Assembly (NCBI GenBank): GCA_963971305.1
Contig: OZ020303.1
Location: 57,164,867-57,228,866, forward strand
DNA length: 64,000 bases
DNA from: Arcuatula senhousia
Taxonomy: Eukaryota > Mollusca > Bivalvia > Mytilida > Mytilidae
Direction of reading: 5' to 3'
Shown here: piece after piece, positions 43,236-54,873 of the stretch
How the letters are laid out: each line of letters opens with the position of its first letter
How positions within the stretch are numbered: position 1 is the first letter of the stretch
Position numbers and translations under genes: made by a program
The notes under the pieces: model-generated
Databases searched by the model: none
The model's input: only the letters and a program-made list of their open reading frames with translations
Told to the model about the DNA's origin: nothing

Positions 43236-44582
43236 ATATGTTGTGTACAAGTTACAAGATTGTACATGTTGCAACATGTACAAATAAAATGTACAAGTTG
43301 CAACATGTACAAATAAAATGTACAAGTTGCAACATGTATGGTGCAATTGTACAAGTTGTAACATGTACAACTTTTGCTGTACATGTTGCAACATGTACAA
43401 ACTTTTTTATGAAATTTGTTGTAACTTGTACAATTGGACATAAAAGACAATACATTCCCTTATTTCGAAAAAAAAAATTAAATTTCCTGGATTAAATTAT
43501 AATAGACATGATAGCATATCTCATTTCCACTCAGCTTAAACTGAGTAGATTAATTAGGTCATAAAAGAACAAATTTGCAAAATAACTTAATTGCAGCAGA
43601 AATTATACCAAGAGATTAGGCAGCTTGCCGAGAACAATTCTTAAGAAAACAATACCTTTACTGGCGGGATACACCAGATATCATATAAGAATTGATAAAG
43701 GCCAAAACGAACAGCAGTCATGTTGACTTGCTTCTCTCATACTAATAAACATGGAACATTGACTCTAACAAAATATTGATAAAGTTGCACAAGTCCCTGT
43801 ACAGCAGCAAACAAATTAACTGTCAGAGATAGAAATATTCTAATGCATGACAAAGTGATAAGAGTTGAATCTTTTGAGACAAAAGAAAGAAAGTAATCAG
43901 TGCTGCAGTGCACTTCATTAGGGAGAGAAAAATCTTTTATTGGAACAAGTATTTTTTGCATTTGAGCATTTTTTCCAAGGTAAATTTACTACAGATTGTA
44001 ATAAGTGTCCATTGGACAAGTATGAACAAGAGTAGGACGGATAAAATGTTACATGAGTAGGACTTACAGGTTTGATGATGAGTGTAGATGTTATTTCTGG
44101 TATTGAGTGGATTTTCAGACTGTTAAATGTTAGAAAGTAGAGGGCAATGGCATTTCTTTGTAAAATTTGTAAAAGAAAAAAAGAAACGTAAGGGGAGATG
44201 TTAGTGTCCCAAAACAAATTGTAAGTAATTTGAAGTGTCATTCATCTACACCTTGCAATACAAGTTTTACTGTTGAATAGAACTGAACATTGTTAATTTT
44301 TCTGATAAGAATTCTTCATTCCTTGGTTGTTTTTGTATTTGTAAAGAAGCTAAATCTTAAGCAAATTACATCAGTAGATCATTACTAGACACCAAATACT
44401 CCTTGTATGCCATTTGTACAAGTTACAAAAAAGTCTTTAAAAAATTTGTACATGTTGCAACATGTACAGAAAAGGATGTACATGTTGCAACTTGTACGAT
44501 TGCACCATACATGTTGCAACATGTACATTTTTTGTACATGTTGCAACATGTACAAAGTTGCAACTAGTACACAACATATATA
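43236..44582. mobile_element. TIR element ending in GTACATGTTGCAAC palindromes (copy 2)
   Basis: The left end TATGTTGTGTACAAGTTACA (43236) and right end AACTAGTACACAACATATA (44582) are inverted. Inside each end, 20- to 24-bp palindromic units alternate in tandem (43255-43440 and 44410-44560). Interior 43445-44405 has no recognisable protein. It is the same family as 8136-8646 but 2.6 times longer. Its right end is only 60 bp beyond the TRIM stop codon. Open frames in the repeats (YMLQHVQ-type) are artefacts. Confidence 0.8.
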
Positions 44583-44641
44583 CTAATTTGTTGCAGTTCT
44601 CAATTCAATCAAACAAATGACGACTTGTAGAACTTCACATT

Positions 44642-45613
44642 TCATCCATCAGTGTGATTTATAATAGACCCTACAGAATATTCGTCTAATAATTCAATAA
44701 AAGTACTGTTTGGAATAAATTCTACACGAGCAAAATCAGAATGTTCACATTCAACTAGAAATGTTGCAATATCTTCTATTTCCGACCCCATATGGTCCAC
44801 CTTCGATTCTACTCTTTGTAAAACATCTAAAAATTCGATACCAGGCTTTACGTCCCTTAACTCGTCTTTCATGCTACAAATGTCTTGAGAAAATGAATCA
44901 AGTTGCGCTTCGAGATTAAAACGAGTAAAATCTGCCCTTTCAACCTCATCTACGAGTTCGTCTACAGCCCTTAGAATGGTTTCATAACATACAGCCAGTC
45001 TATCGCGAAGCTGTTCCAATTCACATTTTACTGACGATTTACTTTCTTGAAAAGCTTCTCGCAAACGATACTGGTCTGTGATCAACTGACGTACACGATT
45101 CTCTTGTCCCGTAAGTGTGTGTTGTAGAATATGAACATCGTCCTTCCGTCTGTTATAAATATCATAAAGAGTACTGCATTCACAAGTTTCCGAACGATGA
45201 TCATTAACCGCACATTCTGAACAAACAAGTACATCATCGGTTGCACAATAGAATTCCCGCGGTCTTCCATGATGACGTTTGCATGTTGAAATCATTCCTT
45301 CGTGCATTTCCACTGCTTTCTTCAAACTCCATAAAAACGTAGCAGGAGGAAAATGTAAAGCCCATCTCTTGGCGTTCTTCATTTCGTACGGTTTTTTAAT
45401 AACATGTCTATCTATTGGGCAGAGAAATTCTGAATCTGTAGCGGATTGTTTTATATACTCCGTCAAGCAGTTTAGGCAAAAACTATGGCCACATGGCAAG
45501 ACACGAGGGTCGCGGTACTGGTCCATACAAATACTGCATATCAAATACTCCTCCTTTACATTTTTAATCGTTCTTTCTTCGTCATTTTGTGAATCCATAT
45601 TACAGTCAGCCAT
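44642..45613 (-). CDS. TRIM-like E3 ligase: RING, B-box 2, coiled coil, no C-terminal recognition domain
   Basis: 323 residues starting MADCNMDSQN. The RING spans 26-68 with Cys26, Cys29, Cys41, His43, Cys46, Cys49 and Cys65. The eighth position is Asp68 (LCPIDR) instead of Cys. B-box 2 spans 111-144: Cys111, His114, Cys123, Asp126, Cys131, Cys134, His139, Cys144. A helical coiled coil follows at about 155-270. The protein ends soon after, without the NHL, SPRY or filamin domain of most long TRIMs. Predicted role is a ubiquitin ligase or scaffold in the cytoplasm. Asp as the last RING ligand is tolerated in some RING proteins such as Rbx1, so activity is possible. Substrate choice cannot be inferred. 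The gene is intronless as read, and a spliced C-terminal exon cannot be excluded. Confidence 0.85.
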   Translation of the reverse strand: MADCNMDSQNDEERTIKNVKEEYLICSICMDQYRDPRVLPCGHSFCLNCLTEYIKQSATDSEFLCPIDRHVIKKPYEMKNAKRWALHFPPATFLWSLKKAVEMHEGMISTCKRHHGRPREFYCATDDVLVCSECAVNDHRSETCECSTLYDIYNRRKDDVHILQHTLTGQENRVRQLITDQYRLREAFQESKSSVKCELEQLRDRLAVCYETILRAVDELVDEVERADFTRFNLEAQLDSFSQDICSMKDELRDVKPGIEFLDVLQRVESKVDHMGSEIEDIATFLVECEHSDFARVEFIPNSTFIELLDEYSVGSIINHTDG

Positions 45614-46035
45614 TTTTATTTTTATTGTTAAGTTACAAATTCAACATTGTTTTGTTTCCTTTGTTTTTATGCCAAAGAAGTATACAATGATTTGTACTAC
45701 AAATTTGATATACTTCGCATTGTTTTGAGTCGACAGCGAAACGAATTCGTTTTCATTACTATGGACAACCACACCAATTGAACTTTTAAAAAGGTCGTTA
45801 AAAATATTACTCACAAGTTCGTCAAAGTTGATGCAAGGTAACTATCGTTTGTAGCTGCATCAAATCCATTTGTAACTACCTCAAGTTAAAATGATCATGG
45901 ATGGTTATGATACAGGTTGTTTCTCGTATACCAACCATATTTACCTATTCGACCAACGTCAAATTCTATATAGTGTTGCAAGGACGAAAAACACCAAAAC
46001 AGCCGCTCGATCACTTACTTAATTAAAAAAAAAAT
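45614..46035. other. upstream region of the TRIM-like gene
   Basis: This presumably includes the promoter on the minus strand. No clear core promoter element is identified. Confidence 0.35.
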
Positions 46036-46039
46036 ACAA

Positions 46040-46210
46040 ATGACAACAAAGTTCCAGACAATAAATTTTGCTACGCCTGACGCGCGTTTCGTCTATCCAA
46101 GACTCATCAAAGGCGCTCTACCAAAAATATTGAAAATGCCAAACACTGTATGAATATGAAGAGCATAGAACAGTATTACCAAAACTACCAAACTGGGGAA
46201 CCAAATTATT
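46040..46210 (+). repeat. dispersed repeat family B, good copy
   Basis: ACAAATGACAACAAAGTTCC, AGACAATAAATTTTGCTACG, CTGACGCGCGTTTCGTCTAT, AAGACTCATCAAAGGCGCTC and AACTGGGGAACCAAATTATT occur in order, matching 60730-60935 closely. Confidence 0.8.
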
Positions 46211-46214
46211 ACTA

Positions 46215-46635
46215 AGATATTCAACCTATGTCTTTGTAAGCACTCAGTAGCTAAGTCCTAAGACTACCTCTTACTATTAACAGGGAAAATATAGGGAGCG
46301 TCAATATAGAAAGTCGACAAACACAGCGCGGTCGTGGAGCAACTCATGTTAATATTTGCTACCAATCACTCCCTGTGTTTGATTGAAGGTCTTTCGTCAT
46401 ACCAGAATATTGTAACTTGTCGGTATAACGGTCAATACATAGAAGTTTCATATGGAGAAAGTCGTCGTTTGAAATCTAGACATTATGCCAGAATTACGCA
46501 ATAAATTACAATGTAACGTCGTTATATGAACTCAAAAATCACGGGAGCCTGAATCATTCAACTCTCGTTTATAACCAAGAATGGTGCGTGGCATGTCGAT
46601 TAAATGGTGGTCAAACGCTTCAAAGCAATCCCTTT
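46215..46635. other. intergenic, nothing recognised
   Basis: No coding, repeat or splice signal recognised. Confidence 0.35.
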
Positions 46636-46639
46636 AGTG

Positions 46640-47090
46640 GTTAAATGTCAGAAAAAAAATAAATTTGGGTATAAACGATTGATCTGACAATGTTGATCCT
46701 GAAGTCATTTGTTTTAGAACTCACTGAGCTGAACGGTTCTGCAATGCTAGTTTTTTTTTTTCAACTTCTCTATTAGTTATGGTGCAAACAGTGTAAAATT
46801 AGTCTACATTGACGATGAAGGTGAAATAACTCCCATAGTGACTTGTCGTACACGTTGTATAGAGCTTTTGCGGTGCTGAAAAGTTGTTTCTTTATCTCTT
46901 ATGCTTTTTACGCTCCTGTTTTTTGAATTTTCAGAAATGGTTATTTCGCAAACTTAGTGAAGGACATCCTAACGATCAAGTGCACAATCATTTATGTGAT
47001 TATAGAGATCGTTCAATAAAAACTTACGGACGGACAGACGACAGTCGGCGGCCAAAGGATGACATTAGCTCGCATGGTCCTACACTGCTT
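46640..47090 (+). mobile_element. degenerate tandem-core element (26094 family), 3' part
   Basis: It contains TGTTGATCCTGAAGTCATTT, a CTCACTGAGCTGAAC block and a terminal ACGGACGGACAGACGACAG followed by GATGACATTAGCTC. These are diverged counterparts of the family's interior and tail. Confidence 0.45.
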
Positions 47091-47099
47091 AAAATAATT

Positions 47100-47980
47100 T
47101 TAGCTTGCTGCTTCTGCTTCAATTAACTTTTCAATCATGTTTTCTCTTCTTTTTTTTTTTGCTTTGCTAATAAATGAATTATTATGGCAATTATAAAGAG
47201 ACGAAACAACAGAATCTGTATATCCATTTTATCTCGAAAATATAACTTATACTTCGTTAAAATAGGGTATCGATGGGTTACTAAAATTTATTTTAGATAT
47301 TTTATTCTAAAAGGTTCTGTTTAAACATACAAAGCTTTCGGCAATTTACAATAATATAGCAACTAGGTTCATGGTCAGATCACGGATTTGTTTTCTATTT
47401 ATTATTTCGATTTCAACCTTTTAGTTTTTCCAAAATGTCTTAATTTGTATAGTCTTAATTTTAATTTTATTGTCGAGACGTATGTGTTTACATGTCTGCC
47501 TCGTAAAGTAACGTGAAATGTAAGATTATACCATTCATTTGAAATGTTATTAAAGGGACAATGAGTTAACATGACGATTCTCAATTTTAGTATTAAGATA
47601 ATATGTTTTTGAGCTGGGTTAATTTTCCGGTCAGTTTTCATTAGGCTTTAAATGTGAAATCGGAATTTTTTTCACCTTATCATTCGTTTAGAATTATTTG
47701 TTTTTCAATACGACAGTTAAAAGGCAATTAGCCGTATGTCAAATAAATTGTAATTCAATGTGAATCACGAAATAGAACGCCTGGGCGGAAAAGCTTCAAG
47801 CTTCGATGTCCGGTGTTCTACATAATAGTGTCACTCTCTCGTAAAAAGTTGTATATCTTACTAAGCACTCGGGAGATTCGTACTCTCTTGTATCGGACTT
47901 GTATTATTTTTGGTTAAACAAATCCTTGCATAGCAAATTGTTGATATTTAAAGTACTTTGAACTGTCGCTTAAACTGAAA
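47100..47980 (+). other. upstream region of the rolling stone-like gene
   Basis: An in-frame stop (TGA about 47942) precedes the ATG at 47981 with no other ATG between. The promoter must lie in this AT-rich stretch, but no TATA/initiator pair is convincing. Confidence 0.35.
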
Positions 47981-48058
47981 ATGAGATGGAAAAGCTATTT
48001 TAAACTAAAGGAGTTCGGGCTGTATTATAATAGACCACAGGAGTTTGTAACTTTACAA
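47981..48058 (+). CDS. rolling stone-like membrane protein, exon 1 (26 codons)
   Basis: The exon encodes MRWKSYFKLKEFGLYY then NRPQEFVTLQ and stops exactly at a consensus donor, CAA|GTAAGT (48059). The FKLxxFGL..xRPxxFVxxQ pattern is the N-terminal signature of rolling stone-like proteins (FAR-17a/AIG1-like multi-pass membrane family; Drosophila rost acts in myoblast fusion). The donor is phase 0, which fits the phase-0 acceptor at 54656. The exon is too short for ordinary ORF scans. An intron of 6.6 kb follows. Confidence 0.7.
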
Positions 48059-51020
48059 GTAAGTCCATGTTTCTATATACTATATTATATTTTTTTATTT
48101 TATTTTGCCGTTCAATCATCTGCATTTTAATAAAAAAAATAATTGCTATTTACACTCATTAAAAAAACAATATGTAAGCTTAATAAAACTATTCAAAGTA
48201 CATTTGAAGCACGGTCAAAATGGTGCTATTTTTGCTTATTCACTAATAAACGTTATATGTTTCTAATCAATTGAAAATAAAACTTCGAGACCAAACAATT
48301 TCATCAAAATACTTTCAAAAAGTCCCCTCCCCTTTTTCTGAATAAAAAAAAAACGCATTAAAAAATACATCACATATTGTTCATTAAACTTAGCGATGCA
48401 TAAAGGAATGTAATTTTATTCTTTTAAATTTATATAATACTTTTAACACTATATGTAATATTTTTAAATCCTGTGTAATAATACAAAAAAACGTTAAAGC
48501 TTTTGCGTAAATGAAATGTATAGTTGATCATAAAATTTATTTAAAGTTAAATTGTAAAAAAAAAAAAGCTTTTTATTTTACATAGTATAAAAGAAGTATA
48601 AAAAGAAGTATAAAAGAAGTATGTAAAGTATGTTTTAAAATGTACAATCCAAATATTTAAACTATTCATTTTCCAATTGTCTGATCAAAGGGAACACGCA
48701 TGGTGATATCTTAAGATTGTTACGTAGAGATGGCAATTTCCTTTATGATTTATTAAAATAGTCGCTCATAACGACTATACGTGTTGATAAATATTGCCAT
48801 GTATGTCGACTTGACTTATCGTTATAGCATGTTACTGTACAAAAATACATATTTGATCAACACCTGTACTAATGCGATTATAATTTTCTTTAATGGTTAA
48901 AAATCATTCGATTTGAGTCATATCTCAATTATTAATCAAATGCATATTTTGAATTTTATTAAACGCCTATAAACGGAATTAATAAACAAATAAATGAAAA
49001 TGTAAATTGATCTTATACATGTTGATATAGCATGGGAAACTGTCTAAATGAAATACCGATCCACCCCACCCCCTTTTATTTTGGCCAACAACAAGACATT
49101 TTGATATTATGTAGGCTTAAAGTGCATTAAGTATGTAGGACCAAGTGAAGAGAGTTTTGAAACAAAAAATGAAAAATTGAGGCAGAATTGCCACCATTTA
49201 GTTACTGTCAGGTTAAAAATGTGATGATGTTTATTAACTTTACATGAAACGAACAAACCGACAAATGTCAACAATATAGATAGATAGAAAAAAGTTTAAT
49301 TAAAGTTTTTGCTTAACACAACTGTTAGTGTAATTAATGTCTGGTGTCCGTATATAATTCTGTTCTTTGTACATGTTCAATTTGATATAATGTGCACGTT
49401 ATGGGCAAAAAAACATCGTGTAATTTCCTTAACAAGTAATTAGACCCTCTCTGATTACCATGTTTAATATACATCTAGACCAAAGACCAAAGCTCTCAAA
49501 TCATCTTGCATTCGTATAGATTAATTATCAAATATAACATATCAAATGAAAATTGATTCAATACACATCGGTTAGTTTCAAGAAACTTGTAATTTTCAAA
49601 AGCACTCGAATAACATCAACGAGAGCACAACTTTTATAGCTTTTTGGGTGAAATTTAGAGATATCCTCTTTTTTTTGGGGGGGGGGGGCTTGTCAATATT
49701 ATAGTAAATTTATCTGAATACAATATTTTTTTTCTAAACAAACCGTCCATCAAAATCCCATTCTCCAAAACGAGTGTGCTGTGCGAAAAACTAGTTCCCA
49801 TATAATACATTTTGGTAAAAGGAAAATGCTTTACCGGATGAGCATGATAACTGGCAACATTTATATGATTGCAGTAAATGTTTTTTTTCCCCTCTGGGAC
49901 TGTCTTTTGATTTTAGACTGTCGATTGGGCAGGTTTTATTTCCAGTTCTTTATAGATTTTGATTTAAACATATTTTATTCAATAAGAAAAGGATTGGATA
50001 GCAGGCCAAGGCCTATAAGTATCCTCTCTTCTTTATAGAAGAAGGATGAGTACTTGTTTTCATAAGTTTTTGTGTGCAACATCGAAAATTGTTCAGTGTT
50101 TTGAAAAAAAAATCAAACTTTGATTAAGTTTTGAATCGAAGTCAAATAACGCGTTTTCATCGCTATACGTAAAATGTAAACTTACGTCACTAAAAGCGCA
50201 AATAGAAAATAAAAATCACAAATGTTGAAAGCAACTCTGGGTGGTTCATTTATCAGGCAGGCATGTAAATAGCAAGTACAATTTAACGCATAAATCGAAC
50301 ATGTAATAATCATAATTATAGGTTTTATTGTTAGGTTTTGCCATGCTTGGTGATAAATTTAACATGAGAGACAATTTAAAAGCATTCTAGTTAGTACTTA
50401 TTCGAATTCAAATACGCCTTTTTAACAGATTTTCCCACCTTTTATTTTGTGATGTTCCCTCTTTATTGTTGTTGCACTTATAGGCATTATACTGACTATA
50501 TTAAAAAAAGGGGAAGGTTTAAAAAGCGTTTTGATCATAGTCTTATGTTACTTACAATAAGCATTCATTAATCAACAAGAAAATAGGACATGTATAACTT
50601 AACAGTACAGGAACGAATCTAGATTTTTTTTTAGGGATTGGGTCCGTCTGCAGTCTTCTGAAAACGAATTTTGCCCGAAATCTGCACAAAAATCGCAAAA
50701 AGTTCGGCCTAAAAGGAGCCTTTTTTTATCCGTTACTGCAGTATTTGGCTTAGTGACGAGCTGTTTTTCGTCGGATTTGGAAATACAGATAATTGATTCT
50801 TCGGTTTCTTCAGTACCTCTATTAATCACTAGTATTTTCTTCTTAAAGATTAATTATAACCAGTTTAATTTACCCCTAAACTTATTTGATTCTCCGAAAA
50901 TCGATTTATCCAATCAGATTTTCTGAGCATGAAATTACTATAACTGCTATGGGGAAAACTTGATTTCTAAATGCTGACGTATATAGTTTATTTTCGACAA
51001 TAGTATTTATACTGTTTAAA
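48059..51020 (+). other. intron 1 of the rolling stone-like gene, 5' part
   Basis: AT-rich, with an AAGTATAAA minisatellite near 48585-48640 and a G-run near 49675-49690. No exon is recognised. Confidence 0.5.
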
Positions 51021-51024
51021 ATTA

Positions 51025-51309
51025 GGGAGCAACCATTTGATTTTTATGGGGGGCTATGGATAATTTCTTTGTCCTGCCTTTTTATTTTCGGAAAAAGGCT
51101 AGCCTAATTTTTTTTTTGGGGGGGGGGGCGCTTGCGCGCGCAACTTTTTTTTTATTTTAAAGCAACTATAATCTTTTAAGCCAAAAATATCAGCATACCT
51201 TTTTTACTCAAACCACTGTCCTGCCTTTTTATTTCTTGATTTTGGCTATCCTTCATTTTTATTTCAAATTTCACCATAGCCACCCCATAAAAATCAAATG
51301 ATCGCTCCC
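51025..51309. mobile_element. 285-bp PIF/Harbinger-like MITE in intron 1
   Basis: TTA occurs on both sides (51022-51024 and 51310-51312). The TIRs begin GGGAGCRAYCATTTGATTTT and extend about 35 bp with about two mismatches. A TTA (TWA) duplication and GGG-type ends fit PIF/Harbinger MITEs. Confidence 0.75.
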
Positions 51310-51314
51310 TTACA

Positions 51315-52340
51315 CCTTAATTTATTGAAAGCTTAACATTTAGCTGAGAAATTTCAAATTTTCTATCTAAAAAATAAAACACGTTTATTCACCTCGTACT
51401 ATTAAAGTATTATAAAATCGTATTGATTGACGTCATACACGGACGTTATCAAAAACCGTCACGCCACATTTCGTTTTGTGTCATGATGTTGATGAAGATT
51501 ATCTCAAAACATGCGAAGATCAAAATGACCAGTATCTGAATTTAATGATAAAGTTTCATATCTTGAGTTAACACAAAAAAGGAGTTCAAAGATATAACTT
51601 TCAATTCTGCTATCCTTTGTCCTTGAGAAATAGAACGAAATATAATAGGATATAATTTACTAGTAATAGAATTATTACTAGTGCACCCACGGAGGGGGTA
51701 TCTTCCATTATAAAGGAAGGTACATATGTGCGGCCCAAAAGGGTCTACTTTTTTGGGGTGCTCCATATGTGTAAAGGGTGAAAATTTCAGATTTTGCATA
51801 TGTGTCAAGGTTAACTTTTCACAAATGTCATAAATCAATAGAAAATGAGTGACCGAGCATCCATATTTTGCCTCCTTGTAACCCTAACTGTACATGCATT
51901 TGGTAACTTTTAATTCTCAAACTTTGATTTCAATAGAATATTTATAAAACATGTCTAGTTTATACATATTCTGTGTAATATTAAATGCATTAGAAATGTA
52001 TGTATGGGTGTCTTTTTTTAAGCAGGCTTATATTTGAATAGGGTGGGTATAAAATTTCCGGGCCACACATCTGTACCCTAAAATACTTGAAGTTACCCCT
52101 CCCTCCTGGTGATTGCACCATGCTACGTTTTATGCCCCAGTCATACACGTATCAACTTCATGATTGTGCTACGGAATAAATTCAACAGACGATGGTTGAA
52201 AATCCAGTTTCTGTATCCTTAGTAGCACCAATACGGGTAAAAACGGAAATGCTACGTGTTTTTCGGACTAACAAGATAACCGTTTTAATGACAAAGTCTG
52301 TAATGTATTAGCCGTGCCTTGTTTGAATACATTTTATTTA
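51315..52340. other. intron 1, nothing recognised
   Basis: Only short open frames without motifs are present. Confidence 0.4.
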
Positions 52341-52344
52341 AGTC

Positions 52345-52490
52345 TTGGGCAAATGCAAGACAGCGAGCAGTAACTTCTGGTCATGTTGAAGACTGTTGAC
52401 TGTTTTCCATTGTGATTTTTTAAATTGCCGTTCTTTAATGTTAGCTGTGTCGCGTACACTTATTTCACATTTCTTTATCGTCTTATGTTA
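52345..52490 (+). repeat. dispersed repeat family A, 3' fragment
   Basis: AAGACAGCGAGCAGTAACTT, CATGTTGAAGACTGTTGACT, GTGTCGCGTACACTTATTTC and CACATTTCTTTATCGTC match the end of family A. Confidence 0.75.
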
Positions 52491-52494
52491 AAAT

Positions 52495-52925
52495 GATTTG
52501 GTAAAATAAAAAAAATATTTATTGTTTGAATTTAATAAGCTTAAGAACTAATGTTAAGAAATTTGAAAAATTTTGTTAATAGCTTATAAAATTCAATAAA
52601 TAAATTAATATATAAAAGTAACATTTCTAAATCAGGTCTTTGTCCCTAAGAAACGACGAAATTTAAGATAATACATTCATGACATTCTAATATCTAATGA
52701 AAGCACAATTCAGTTCTGTGTTATTTCCTCTTCAAAGTGGAAGACATTCGTTTTTAGTTTATTACTGGGATGCAAAATATTTACGTTGAGTAAAACGCTA
52801 CATTTCTGCTTTATATTTCCATCCGTGACACTAGAACTACACACTCCTAAAAGCTTAATTGCTAAACTGCAAGTTCATTAATGATATTAAAGCTTAAAAA
52901 ATATAGCTTTATAAATAGTTTTCAA
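52495..52925. other. intron 1, nothing recognised
   Basis: AT-rich, no supported feature. Confidence 0.35.
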
Positions 52926-52929
52926 TCAA

Positions 52930-53400
52930 AACCTTTTTTAACCTTTTGAAAACCGATTACCCCTAAAAGGCTTCATCTGAAAATTTCTTCCAAAAGACTC
53001 ATATTAGAGCTTAAACAACTGAATATTTAAGCAATCAAAAGGTCCTTTATATTCAAAAGTTTTCATTCTATAATGCCAAATACTAGTACGAAGAATGACC
53101 GTTTCACCGATAAGGGTTCGATGCAGTGGAGACTTTCGTATACTTTCCATAAGAATTGTTCTATCTGTTATATTCTTTTAGTTCCTTATAAGGTGATTTA
53201 CCCCTATAATCTATATCTAGCAACGGCGTCCATGATTTTAGATGGATCGAAAAGTTCAATTTAACAGCACTGTAAATGACACTAAAAAGAACAATAATCA
53301 TGTGTTGGAGTGGATTCAGCGCAGAATATTTTTGAAAAGTATAATGGACAGATGAACGACTAATGACCGATGACTGAAGTCAAGTGAGGGCAGTAGCCAA
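52930..53400 (+). mobile_element. degenerate tandem-core element (26094 family)
   Basis: Two decayed units carry TACCCCTAAAAGGCTTCATC, GAGCTTAAACAACTGAA-TATTTAAGCAA and TTTTCATTCTATA. They are followed by a GGACAGATGAACGAC run equivalent to the family's GACGGACG tail. The 63-codon frame over it is chance. Confidence 0.5.
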
Positions 53401-54656
53401 CATGGCATTTTTGCTAATTTAGCCTTTTGAAAATAATAGAAGAAATCGCCTCGAACCAAAACTCCATCTTCCAAGGTACGATTATGCAACGTAAAAACCG
53501 TTTGGTTTCGAGACTAGTAAAACCAAAGCAATATGTCGTAAATCCGGGTGTCGTAATTTCCTGGACACGAGGACGTCCTTTGATCCCATTTCCAACCAAC
53601 CAATATTTGTAAACAATACAACTACATATAGGACGTTTATTTTTATTTTTCGGTCAAATACTCAATCCTATCAACCTTCATCCGATATAAGTATACCGAA
53701 CCGTAATATAGCCGGAAACTACTAAGTAACACTTAGTTCCGTATTATCTCCGGCACTTGAATTTAGGTACAAATGTACTTATTGCTCATTATTCATCTAG
53801 AACTGTCTTTTTGTCTAAGATACGACTAAAGTGGTTTGTCATTTGCTTTAACACTTAATTTACAAGTTGTTTTATAAATGATTATACGTGTGCAAGCATA
53901 TTTCAAAATATAAAAAAAGGACAGCAGTGTAATTTACATGTAGGCTGATATCAGCATCCAAGTGTTCTGAGTTTGTTTTGCTGTTGATTCGGCCTTGCAC
54001 ATGTCGTTATTTTCCTCTGTGGAATTAGCATTTAAGAACTCTACTTCTGTTAGGGAAATCGTTGGTCTTTGTAGCACAAACAAAGTTCCTTTCTTGCATT
54101 GTCTGACATTTACGTAATAACTACCAAACTTTGTGGGTCAATCTCAAATGTCCAGAAGAAAAGACAAAACAAGGAAGACAGGATAATGTTTCAACAAATC
54201 CAACAAGAGTCAAAATACAGGACCCTTTATATCGTGTGATGCTTTAATGTTAGTGACCCTTATAGACTCATTATATTCCACTAAATAACAGTGGTTTTTG
54301 TCAATAAGCATACGATTTTTATACGATATTTGATTTTGTAATCTTCACTGTTTTGAACATTATATTTGGTAAAATAAGAATCTATATCAGAACATGATTT
54401 TTGTTCTCATACATAGTCTTTGTTTCATGTAGAAAAAAAGGTAATAACTCTGAAATAAGCTTTGAATGATTTGCATGGTTTTGGTGGACCTGACTGGTAT
54501 ACGTTGGAGACGACTGGCTGCATTTTCAAAATGTTTAAATTGTGTTATGAATATCGAATCTTATTAATTTTAAACCAAAATGACGATAGGATTTCTTCGA
54601 TTCAACATCAAGAAAAAAAAGCACAGCTATTGTGACAGTAGAACTTTATTTTTCAG
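53401..54656 (+). other. intron 1, 3' part with acceptor
   Basis: It ends with GAACTTTATTTTTCAG (acceptor AG at 54655-54656). Opposing 61-codon frames at 53414-53612 have no motif. Confidence 0.5.
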
Positions 54657-54873
54657 CATGGATCCCAGATTCTGTACGTTGTATGGACATCACTTTGGCT
54701 GGCATACCACTTAATATGGATTCTGTTAGAAGCCTACTGGAGCTTAGAGCGTGGAAATGGCAAATGGATGTTGCTTCTGACTAACCTCAGCTACATAACA
54801 CTGGCAGTATTTGCTTTTGTCGATTTTGTCTGCTGCTTGTATGTTTTGTGCTTGCGGCCTGACGTAATAAGGG
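54657..54873 (+). CDS. rolling stone-like membrane protein, exon 2
   Basis: It opens after TTTATTTTTCAG and reads HGSQILYVVWTSLWLAYHLI, then WILLEAYWSLERGNGKW, LLLTNLSYITLAVFAFVDF and VCCLYVLCLRPDVIR. Two membrane helices flank the GKWxxxLTNxSY motif that typifies rolling stone-like proteins. The joint to exon 1 (VTLQ|HGSQ) is phase 0 on both sides. The donor is taken as GTTTGT at 54874, leaving one base that pairs with the two-base overhang of exon 3. An alternative donor, GTAATA at 54864, gives 69 complete codons but the wrong phase for exon 3. No stop codon interrupts the exon. Confidence 0.75.

Noticed and set aside
43137..43455. Several overlapping frames and a CRISPR-like look of regularly spaced repeats
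   Set aside because: The repeats are perfect palindromes with 2- to 20-base spacers and form the end of a eukaryotic TIR element; there are no unique spacers of constant length and no cas genes.
44642..45728. 149-codon plus-strand frame opposite the TRIM gene
   Set aside because: It is a shadow of the TRIM coding sequence without motifs.
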